DNA from: Pseudomonadota bacterium
Lineage (GTDB): Bacteria > Pseudomonadota > Alphaproteobacteria > Rhizobiales > Devosiaceae
NCBI GenBank assembly: GCA_023427545.1
Contig: JAEZBF010000092.1
Coordinates: 1 to 13,914, forward strand
DNA length: 13,914 bases
Direction of reading: 5' to 3'
Below, piece by piece: positions 7,198-12,189 of this stretch. Each line of letters starts with the position of its first letter. Positions within the stretch are counted from its first letter, which is position 1. The position numbers and the translations under genes were made by a program. Under the pieces are notes generated by a model. It was not told where the DNA came from, did no database searches, and was given only the letters and a program-made list of their open reading frames with translations.

Positions 7198-7989
7198 TCA
7201 AACGTCGTTGCGAACGGCGATGCCGTGTTGTTGCAGATAGGCCTTGGCCTCGGCAATCGTGAAGGTGCCGAAGTGGAAGATCGAGGCCGCGAGCACGGCG
7301 CTGGCGTGCCCCTCCTTGACGCCGTCAACGAGGTCGTCGAGCGAGCCGACACCGCCCGAAGCGACCACCGGCACGTCTACGGCATCGGCGATGGCGCGGG
7401 TGAGCCTGAGGTCGAATCCCGACTTGGTGCCGTCGCGGTCCATCGATGTGACGAGCAGCTCCCCTGCCCCGCGTTCCACTGACCTTGCGGCGAACTCCAG
7501 CGCGTCGATGCCGGTCGGGGTGCGCCCGCCATGGGTGAAGATCTCCCAGGAGTCGGCATTGTCCCGCCCGGGCGCCCGGGTCTGGCGCTGCCGTGCATCG
7601 ACCGAGACGACGATGCACTGATTGCCGAATTTGTCGGCTGCGCGCGCAACGAAATCCGGATCGCGCACGGCGGCGGTGTTGATCGAGACCTTGTCCGCTC
7701 CGGCCAAGAGGAGCTTGCGGATATCTTCGACGGTGCGGACGCCGCCACCGACGGTCAGCGGCATGAAGCAGTGCTCGGCGGTACGGGCGACGATATCGAA
7801 GATCGTGTCCCTACCTTCATGGCTGGCGGCGATGTCCAGGAAGCAGAGCTCGTCGGCACCCGCCGCGTCGTAGGCGATTGCCGCTTCGACCGGATCGCCG
7901 GCGTCGCGCAGGTCGACGAACTGCACACCCTTGACCACGCGGCCATCTTTAACGTCGAGGCAGGGGATGAGGCGGGTCTTGAGGGTCAT
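7198..7989 (-). CDS. hisF: Imidazole glycerol phosphate synthase cyclase subunit HisF
   Basis: HisF is the (beta-alpha)8 barrel that combines PRFAR with ammonia from HisH to make imidazole glycerol phosphate and AICAR. The 263-residue protein begins MTLKTRLIPCLDVKDGRVVKG. It carries the two catalytic aspartates D12 (CLDVK) and D131 (VDAR), plus phosphate-binding loops GGGVRT (81-86) and ASGGVGS (210-216). The loop after D131 (RQRQTRAPGRDNADSW) is a little longer than in many homologues, as is common in alphaproteobacteria. The ATG at 7989 overlaps the stop of the preceding small membrane-protein gene as ATGA, which fixes the start; a longer frame upstream is not HisF-like. Unusually, hisA and hisF are separated by two membrane-protein genes. 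Confidence 0.97.
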   Translation of the reverse strand: MTLKTRLIPCLDVKDGRVVKGVQFVDLRDAGDPVEAAIAYDAAGADELCFLDIAASHEGRDTIFDIVARTAEHCFMPLTVGGGVRTVEDIRKLLLAGADKVSINTAAVRDPDFVARAADKFGNQCIVVSVDARQRQTRAPGRDNADSWEIFTHGGRTPTGIDALEFAARSVERGAGELLVTSMDRDGTKSGFDLRLTRAIADAVDVPVVASGGVGSLDDLVDGVKEGHASAVLAASIFHFGTFTIAEAKAYLQQHGIAVRNDV

Positions 7990-8213
7990 CTGAGATCGGG
8001 ACGCTTGCGGTACTTGTACTTGCCGTAAAGCACGAACAGGAGGGAGAACAGCCAGAAGAAGAGCGCGAACACCGCAACAAGGCCGAAGAGCGGGTGGAGG
8101 TACCCGGCGGCGCTTAGGCCGAGCAAGCCCAATATGGCGAGCAGAGCCCACCCGTACCAACTCAGCCGGACTGTGGACATGACCTCACGCTCCTTGAGCG
8201 GCGCCTGCTTCAT
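7986..8213 (-). CDS. Small two-helix membrane protein within the his operon (75 residues)
   Basis: I do not recognise this family. The protein has a charged N-terminus (KQAPLKEREV), two hydrophobic segments at about residues 20-39 and 41-63 separated by YLHP, and a basic tail KYKYRKRPDLR. This suggests an inner-membrane hairpin with both ends in the cytoplasm. I chose ATG 8213 because it overlaps the upstream gene's TGA as ATGA, has GGAG four bases upstream, and the eleven extra codons are almost all G/C-ending. ATG 8180 (64 residues), preceded by AAGGAG at nine bases, is a real alternative. The stop overlaps the hisF start by four bases, so its translation is tied to hisF. Nothing in the sequence suggests a histidine-pathway activity. 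Confidence 0.7.
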   Translation of the reverse strand: MKQAPLKEREVMSTVRLSWYGWALLAILGLLGLSAAGYLHPLFGLVAVFALFFWLFSLLFVLYGKYKYRKRPDLR

Positions 8214-8542
8214 GCCGCTCCACCCGATTTCGGCCTGAAACTCAGGCGGTGGACGATGAGGATGATCAGCCAGACCAGGATGCACATTGCCGCAACGGGG
8301 AAGCTGAGGAGCATGAACCAGCCCATCATCGCCAGAGTGTAGAGGTGGGCGCCCCAATCCTCGCCGTTGATGATGCAGGGGTGAATGGAGCCTTCGTCAA
8401 GCTGACAGTCATTCGCCTCAGCAATGCCGGCACCGATCATCATCAAGATCATCGGCGCGAGGCCGAGGGGGACGATGATGGCAAGGATGCTCAGGTAGAT
8501 CGCCCAGGGAAAGCGACGCGGCCGGTCAGCCGGTGCGTTCAC
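8210..8542 (-). CDS. Membrane protein of unknown function between hisA and hisF (110 residues)
   Basis: This 110-residue protein starts at GTG 8542, which overlaps the hisA TGA as GTGA; no other start fits as well. An Arg-rich N-terminus (RPRR) precedes a membrane segment at about 12-38. A polar loop follows with two cysteines, C46 and C56 (NDCQLDEGSIHPCI). A second, long hydrophobic stretch spans about 66-98, and the tail HRLSFRPKSGG is basic. The positive-inside rule puts both ends in the cytoplasm and the cysteine loop in the periplasm, where a disulfide is plausible. I recall similar CxLDEG-HPCI loops in uncharacterised proteobacterial membrane proteins but cannot name a family. It overlaps the next small gene by four bases. 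Confidence 0.75.
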   Translation of the reverse strand: MNAPADRPRRFPWAIYLSILAIIVPLGLAPMILMMIGAGIAEANDCQLDEGSIHPCIINGEDWGAHLYTLAMMGWFMLLSFPVAAMCILVWLIILIVHRLSFRPKSGGAA

Positions 8543-9273
8543 GCGGCCTCTCCGCGCAGCACCGCCAGCGCTTCACGTGAATCAATGCGGCCATCGTAAA
8601 GAGCGCGACCGGAGATTGCGCCCTCGAGGATCTGCATCTGCGGCCGGGCGAGCGTGCGGATGTCGTCCATCGACGCGAGACCTCCCGAGGCGATCACCGG
8701 GATCGAGATGGCGTTCGCAACCTCGAGCGTGCCGGGCCAGTTGATGCCGGTGAGCACACCATCGCGATCGATGTCGGTGTAGACGATGGCGGCGACGCCG
8801 GCGCCCTCGAAGCGCTTGGCCAGCTCGACGGCGGAGAGCTCCGATGTCTCCGCCCAGCCCTCTACCGCGACCTTGCCGCCCCGAGCATCGATGCCGACCG
8901 CGACGCGGCCGGGGAACGTGCGGGCGGCGGTGCGGACGAGCTCGGGGTCGCGCACGGCGACGGTACCGAGAATGACGCGGTTGAGGCCGCGACCGAGCCA
9001 GGCCTCGATATCGGCGAGGGTGCGTATGCCGCCGCCCAACTGCACGGGCATCCTGGTTGCGGCAAGGATCGCCTCGACCGCAGCGCCGTTGACGCTATGA
9101 CCGGCGAAGGCGCCGTTGAGGTCGACGACGTGCAGGTGGGTGAAGCCTTTTTGTTCGAAAATGCGTGCCTGATCAGCCGGATCGTCGTTGAAGACCGTCG
9201 CGGCCGCCATGTCGCCGAGCTTTAGCCGGACGCATTGGCCGTCCTTGAGGTCGATCGCGGGGAAGAGGATCAT
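8539..9273 (-). CDS. hisA: ProFAR isomerase HisA
   Basis: HisA is the (beta-alpha)8 barrel that isomerises ProFAR to PRFAR by an Amadori rearrangement. The 244-residue protein begins MILFPAIDLKDGQCVRL, with catalytic D8 and the second acid D129 (GIDAR). Phosphate loops are GGGIRT (80-85) and ASGGLAS (195-201), and TDIDRDG covers 166-172. I used ATG 9273 because homologues start there; a GTG at 9282 would add three residues. Unlike its neighbours it is 127 bases from the upstream hisH, and that gap is filled by a hairpin repeat, so it may have separate transcription or translation control. Near the 3' end (codons 231-234) four A/T-ending codons form a parS-like palindrome. Confidence 0.97.
   Translation of the reverse strand: MILFPAIDLKDGQCVRLKLGDMAAATVFNDDPADQARIFEQKGFTHLHVVDLNGAFAGHSVNGAAVEAILAATRMPVQLGGGIRTLADIEAWLGRGLNRVILGTVAVRDPELVRTAARTFPGRVAVGIDARGGKVAVEGWAETSELSAVELAKRFEGAGVAAIVYTDIDRDGVLTGINWPGTLEVANAISIPVIASGGLASMDDIRTLARPQMQILEGAISGRALYDGRIDSREALAVLRGEAA
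8570..8583. promoter_or_regulatory. Candidate parS (ParB-binding) site inside hisA
   Basis: GCTTCACGTGAATC matches 12 of 14 positions of the chromosomal parS core GTTTCACGTGAAAC. The inner ten bases, TTCACGTGAA, form a perfect palindrome. On the coding strand it reads GAT TCA CGT GAA (Asp-Ser-Arg-Glu), four consecutive A/T-ending codons in a gene that otherwise prefers G/C-ending ones. The same words occur in hisH about 970 bases away. Confidence 0.5.
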
Positions 9274-9310
9274 GCCGTGCACCGGCCGAAGTGGAGCGCC
9301 TCGCCCTTGC

Positions 9311-9381
9311 GGGGAGGGCTACCCCTCATCCGGCTCGGCTTCGCCGAGCCACCTTCTCCCGCAAGGGGAGAAGGAGGAGGG
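9311..9381. repeat. Composite palindromic intergenic repeat, copy between hisH and hisA
   Basis: This 71-base element has three potential hairpins. GAGGG and CCCTC pair at its left end. GGCTCGGC/GCCGAGCC (9332-9339 with 9343-9350) has a three-base loop. CTTCTCCC/GGGAGAAG (9353-9360 with 9366-9373) has a five-base loop. A shorter related copy lies at 10749-10809 in the same orientation and a decayed reverse copy near 663. It fills most of the 127-base gap between hisH and hisA, the only long gap between DUF2628 and coaA. Confidence 0.8.
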
Positions 9382-9400
9382 ACAGACTGCCGATCCCGCC

Positions 9401-10054
9401 TCACGGCTGCCACCGCAGGAAATTGCCGATGAGCTCGAGGCCGAGCTTCTGGCTCTTTTCGGGATGGAACTGCGTGCCGATGAGATTGTCGCGGGCAACG
9501 ATTGCCGTGACGGGCATGCCGTAGTCGGTGGTGGCGACCAGCGTTTCACGTGAATCCACCACGAAGTGGTAGGAGTGGACGAAGTAGGCGTGAAGCCCGT
9601 CGGGACCGGTGCGGAGACCCTCGAGCAGCGGGTGCTCGCGCACGAGCGTGAGAGTATTCCAGCCCATGTGCGGCACCTTGAGGCCGCCGGCCGGGGTGAT
9701 CTTTTCGACGGCGCCTTTGATCCACCCCAAGCCGGGGGTGATCGCCTTCTCGCGGCCTTCCGTCGCCATCAGCTGCATGCCGACGCAGATGCCGAGAAAC
9801 GGCGAGCCCGCGCGAATGACGCGCTCCTCCAGTGCGTCGCGCATGCCGGGGACAGCATCGAGGCCGGCCTTGCAATCGGCAAAGGCGCCGACGCCCGGCA
9901 GGACGATGCGCTCGGCACCGCGCACCACTTCCGGGTCCGAGGTGACGCGGATTGCGGGCGTGCCCGGGACGTCGGCCGCAGCGCGCTCGAAGGCTTTCGC
10001 GGCCGAGTGGAGGTTCCCCGAGCCGTAATCGATGATGGCGACGGTCGAGGTCAT
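9401..10054 (-). CDS. hisH: Imidazole glycerol phosphate synthase glutamine amidotransferase subunit HisH
   Basis: HisH is the class I glutaminase that feeds ammonia to HisF. The 217-residue protein begins MTSTVAIIDYGSGNLHSAAK. The nucleophile is C90 in LGICVGMQL. The triad is completed by H197 and E199 in TQFHPEKSQ. The oxyanion-strand region LPGVGAF lies at 52-58. Its ATG overlaps the DUF2628 stop as ATGA. Codons 167-170 (Asp-Ser-Arg-Glu) are GAT TCA CGT GAA and create a near-perfect parS palindrome, out of keeping with the gene's usual G/C-ending codons. The 3' end is separated from hisA by a hairpin repeat. Confidence 0.97.
   Translation of the reverse strand: MTSTVAIIDYGSGNLHSAAKAFERAAADVPGTPAIRVTSDPEVVRGAERIVLPGVGAFADCKAGLDAVPGMRDALEERVIRAGSPFLGICVGMQLMATEGREKAITPGLGWIKGAVEKITPAGGLKVPHMGWNTLTLVREHPLLEGLRTGPDGLHAYFVHSYHFVVDSRETLVATTDYGMPVTAIVARDNLIGTQFHPEKSQKLGLELIGNFLRWQP
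9543..9556. promoter_or_regulatory. Candidate parS (ParB-binding) site inside hisH
   Basis: GTTTCACGTGAATC matches 13 of 14 positions of the chromosomal parS core GTTTCACGTGAAAC. The inner TTCACGTGAA is a perfect palindrome. It lies fully inside hisH and is encoded by A/T-ending codons (GAT TCA CGT GAA) that are rare in the surrounding sequence. This suggests selection on the DNA word itself. ParB binds such sites to segregate the chromosome, and they usually cluster near the replication origin. Confidence 0.68.
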
Positions 10055-10404
10055 TTCGGCTGCAGCGCGTGCTCGATGAAGGATTGCGCCGCGGCTTCCT
10101 CGGCGATGCCGACGCGCTCGCCACCATAGACATAGCCGCGCCGGGCGAGGCGGCGCCGACGGAGCGTCGGGGCCTCAAAGCCGATCAGCAGCGCGGCGAG
10201 TACATAGAGCCAGACTGCCGCGCCGTCGCCGATGACAAAGCCCAGAGCGACCAGAGCGAGGAGACCGACGACATAGCCGGCCAGTGCCCACCACAGGCCG
10301 TGGACCAGCGCGTAGACCGGCGGGAGCAGCGCGGCGAGCCAGGAGAACCGGTCGGGCACCGCCTCGACTTCGGCATCTCGGGCGAAAATGGAGAAGATCG
10401 TCAC
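10051..10404 (-). CDS. DUF2628 family membrane protein
   Basis: This 117-residue inner-membrane protein has no known function. It starts at GTG 10404 (MTIFSIFARDAEVEAVPDRFSW), chosen because AAGG lies seven bases upstream and the sequence before it is not family-like. The DUF2628 signature FSWLAALLPPVYALVHGLWWAL (20-41) leads into two or three hydrophobic segments up to about residue 77. A basic patch follows (LRRRRLARRG, 81-90), then a short tail. It overlaps hisH by four bases. A DUF2628 gene between hisB and hisH is a recurrent rhizobial arrangement, but a role in histidine synthesis is not established. The histidine block is broken just upstream by an opposite-strand small gene. Confidence 0.87.
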   Translation of the reverse strand: MTIFSIFARDAEVEAVPDRFSWLAALLPPVYALVHGLWWALAGYVVGLLALVALGFVIGDGAAVWLYVLAALLIGFEAPTLRRRRLARRGYVYGGERVGIAEEAAAQSFIEHALQPK

Positions 10405-10521
10405 CGGCAGACCTTGACGCGGCACCTCGGGCGGTTGATCGCTTAGAGCAAAAGCGCGGCGGTGTGAAGCGGAACGCTGCTTTGCACCGGCCGTTAGCGG
10501 GTACCAGAGGAGATCAGTGCA

Positions 10522-10686
10522 ATGGCAAAGAGCGGCGCGGACATTGCCCACGAGGCGCAGGCGATCGTGGGCACGTATCAGGAGACGCCGAGCCAAGGCC
10601 GCTTCATCGGCGTCCTCGCCCTGGTGCTGATGACGGTGCTGGTGATCTGCGCGATCGTCGGGATCGTGGCGGGGATCAAGGGCTAA
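10522..10686 (+). CDS. Small single-pass membrane protein (54 residues), unrecognised
   Basis: This short gene encodes MAKSGADIAHEAQAIVGTYQ, a polar Gly/Pro linker, and a hydrophobic helix of about 22 residues (roughly 30-51), ending GIKG. Support for it being real: AGAGGAG nine bases before the ATG, an open frame with almost every codon ending in G or C, and a clean membrane segment. The topology suggests a cytoplasmic N-terminal half with a C-terminal anchor. The size recalls small oxidase-associated subunits such as aa3-type subunit IV, but I do not see that family's motif, so no function is assigned. It is divergent from DUF2628 (117-base gap) and convergent with hisB, inside an otherwise minus-strand block. 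Confidence 0.72.
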   Translation: MAKSGADIAHEAQAIVGTYQETPSQGRFIGVLALVLMTVLVICAIVGIVAGIKG

Positions 10687-10692
10687 CCGTGC

Positions 10693-10710
10693 GGTCCGGG
10701 TGCCCGGACC
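10693..10710 (+). terminator. Hairpin after the 54-residue gene, possible terminator
   Basis: GGTCCGG (10693-10699) and CCGGACC (10704-10710) form a perfect seven-base stem around GTGC, six bases after the stop codon at 10686. A pyrimidine stretch (CTCCTTTTCC) follows only about 10 bases later, so termination would be weak or factor-dependent. It could serve the convergent hisB end as well. Confidence 0.4.
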
Positions 10711-10748
10711 TGAGGGTCTCCTTTTCCGATCCGCCAGAGCAGCGCTCG

Positions 10749-10809
10749 CGGAGGGCTACCCCTCATCCGTCCCGGCTCGCCGAGCCACCTTTTCCGCAGG
10801 GGAGGAGGG
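10749..10809. repeat. Composite palindromic intergenic repeat, copy between the 54-residue gene and hisB
   Basis: This is the same family and orientation as 9311-9381, sharing GGAGGGCTACCCCTCATCCG, the GCCGAGCCACCTT centre and the GGGGAGGAGGG end. The central hairpin is shortened to GGCTCG/CGAGCC around one base (10774-10786), and the third hairpin has decayed. It lies in the 143-base gap between convergent gene ends. Confidence 0.78.
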
Positions 10810-10829
10810 TGCCGACCGAAAGGACCGCG

Positions 10830-11417
10830 TCACAGCGTGCCCTTGGTGGAAGGGATGCGGCCAGCCGAGCGCGGGTCGATCTCGACAGCGTCGCGGAGGG
10901 CGCGGGCTAGCGCCTTGAAAGCGGACTCAGCGATGTGGTGGTCGTTGTCGCCGTATGCGTTCTCGACGTGAAGCGTGATGCCGGCATTCATGGCGAACGC
11001 CTGGAACCACTCCCTAAAGAGCTGGGTGTCCATCTCGCCGATTTTGGGTGTCGCGAAGGTCACGTTCCAGACCAGGAACGGGCGCCCCGAGACGTCGAGA
11101 GCGACGCGGGTCAGGCTGCCGTCCATCGGCAGGTCGGCGCTGGCGTAGCGGCGGATGCCGGCCTTGTCGCCCAGCGCCTGCCGAACGGCCTGGCCGAGCG
11201 CGATACCGACGTCCTCGGCGGTGTGGTGAAGATCGATATGCAGATCGCCCTTTGCGCGGACGCGCATGTCGATGAGCGCGTGCCGGCTGAGTTGGTCGAG
11301 CATGTGATCGAGGAAGCCGATGCCGGTCTGGATATCGTGCGCGCCGGTGCCGTCGAGGTCGACGGTGACATCGATCTCGGTTTCGTTGGTCTTGCGGTGA
11401 ACTTCGGCCTTACGCAT
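10830..11417 (-). CDS. hisB: Imidazoleglycerol-phosphate dehydratase HisB
   Basis: HisB dehydrates imidazole glycerol phosphate to imidazole acetol phosphate. This is the 195-residue monofunctional form, lacking the phosphatase domain of the E. coli bifunctional protein. The metal-binding motifs are GIGFLDHML (32-40), LHHTAEDVG with H64, H65 and E68, and NDHHIAESAFKA with H160, H161 and E164. ATG 11417 begins MRKAEVHRKTNETEI, as in relatives; an upstream start at 11489 would add 24 non-conserved residues. It is divergent from hslV across 119 bases. Its 3' end is cut off from DUF2628-hisH by the plus-strand small gene and a repeat, so co-transcription with the rest of the operon would have to read through about 425 bases. 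Confidence 0.96.
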   Translation of the reverse strand: MRKAEVHRKTNETEIDVTVDLDGTGAHDIQTGIGFLDHMLDQLSRHALIDMRVRAKGDLHIDLHHTAEDVGIALGQAVRQALGDKAGIRRYASADLPMDGSLTRVALDVSGRPFLVWNVTFATPKIGEMDTQLFREWFQAFAMNAGITLHVENAYGDNDHHIAESAFKALARALRDAVEIDPRSAGRIPSTKGTL

Positions 11418-11464
11418 TGCTCGCTTTTCCGTACCCGGACCTCGTGGTTCACAACCCAGCTTTC

Positions 11465-11482
11465 CATCGGCAACTACCGATG
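11465..11482. promoter_or_regulatory. Inverted repeat between hisB and hslV, possible operator
   Basis: CATCGG and CCGATG form a perfect six-base inverted repeat with a CAACTA spacer, followed directly by the eight-base palindrome ATTGCAAT (11483-11490). It lies in the divergent gap just upstream of the hslV promoter candidate and within 70 bases of the hisB start, where a regulator could affect either gene. No known operator was recognised. Confidence 0.35.
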
Positions 11483-11483
11483 A

Positions 11484-11513
11484 TTGCAATCCGGCACTCA
11501 GCCCCTATCTACG
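11484..11513 (+). promoter_or_regulatory. Candidate RpoH (sigma-32) heat-shock promoter of hslVU
   Basis: CCTATCTACG at 11504-11513 fits the alphaproteobacterial RpoH -10 element CYTATNTNNG completely. TTGCAA at 11484 lies at the right distance for the -35 TTG. The start of transcription would fall near 11518-11520, giving a leader of under 20 bases that contains the hslV TTGGAG ribosome-binding site. hslVU is a classical heat-shock operon, which supports the call. Confidence 0.6.
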
Positions 11514-11536
11514 GGGAAATCATTTTGGAGTGTTGA

Positions 11537-12097
11537 ATGTCGCAGGATTCCGAGTTTCCCGGCTGGCACGGCACCACCATCGTGGCTGTTCGCAAGGGCA
11601 GGAATGTGGTGATTGCCGGTGACGGCCAGGTCTCCGTGGGCAACACGGTGATGAAGCACAATGCCAAGAAGGTGCGGCGCCTTGCCGGCGGCAAGGTGAT
11701 CGGCGGGTTCGCCGGCGCCACGGCCGACGCCTTCACGCTCTTCGAGCGGCTCGAAGGCAAGCTCGAACAATACCCCGACCAGCTGATGCGGGCGGCGGTG
11801 GAACTCGCCAAGGACTGGCGCACCGACCGCTACCTTCGCCGGCTCGAGGCGATGATGATCGTCGCCGACAAGAAAGAGACGCTGGTGGTGACCGGTACGG
11901 GCGACGTGTTGACCCCCGACCATGGTGTGACCGCGATCGGCTCGGGTGGCAATTATGCACTGTCGGCGGCGCTGGCGCTTGCGGAGAACACCGAGCTGTC
12001 GGCCGAGGAGATCGCCCGCAAGGCGATGAAGATCGCGGCCGAGATCTGCATTTACACCAACGAGAACGTCACGCTCGAAGCGATCGAGCTCGACTAA
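11537..12097 (+). CDS. hslV: ATP-dependent protease peptidase subunit HslV (ClpQ)
   Basis: HslV forms the double-hexameric, proteasome-like peptidase chamber of the HslUV protease. The 186-residue protein has the N-terminal nucleophile motif GTTIVAVRKG. Cleavage before T13 would remove a 12-residue propeptide (MSQDSEFPGWHG), which is typical of alphaproteobacteria but absent in E. coli, where only Met is removed. Other family blocks are VVIAGDGQVSVG (24-35), TVMKHNAKKVRRL (37-49), GGFAGATADAFTL and the C-terminal GSGGNYALSAALAL. TTGGAG sits six bases before the ATG. It is divergent from hisB and lies 92 bases upstream of hslU. Confidence 0.97.
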   Translation: MSQDSEFPGWHGTTIVAVRKGRNVVIAGDGQVSVGNTVMKHNAKKVRRLAGGKVIGGFAGATADAFTLFERLEGKLEQYPDQLMRAAVELAKDWRTDRYLRRLEAMMIVADKKETLVVTGTGDVLTPDHGVTAIGSGGNYALSAALALAENTELSAEEIARKAMKIAAEICIYTNENVTLEAIELD

Positions 12098-12113
12098 GTC
12101 CAGGCGGGCTCAG

Positions 12114-12136
12114 GGCACCGGCCGGATGGCGGTGCC
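12114..12136 (+). promoter_or_regulatory. Hairpin in the hslV-hslU spacer
   Basis: GGCACCG (12114-12120) and CGGTGCC (12130-12136) form a perfect seven-base stem with a nine-base loop, starting 16 bases after the hslV stop. No T-run follows, so it is not a standard terminator. It could protect the hslV message end or mark an RNA-processing site. Confidence 0.45.
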
Positions 12137-12154
12137 GAAGTCCATCCAGAGCAA

Positions 12155-12176
12155 GGGCGCGCTTGATGAGGCGCCC
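12155..12176 (+). promoter_or_regulatory. Hairpin next to the hslU ribosome-binding site
   Basis: GGGCGC (12155-12160) and GCGCCC (12171-12176) form a perfect six-base stem with a ten-base loop. It ends directly before GGAAAGAAG, the purine stretch that serves as the hslU ribosome-binding site, so folding could tune hslU translation. Confidence 0.4.
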
Positions 12177-12189
12177 GGAAAGAAGACCA

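Noticed and set aside
10522..10686. Naming the 54-residue protein aa3-type cytochrome oxidase subunit IV
   Set aside because: Size and single helix are similar, but the His/Thr-Tyr-x-Gly-Phe type block of that family is not visible.
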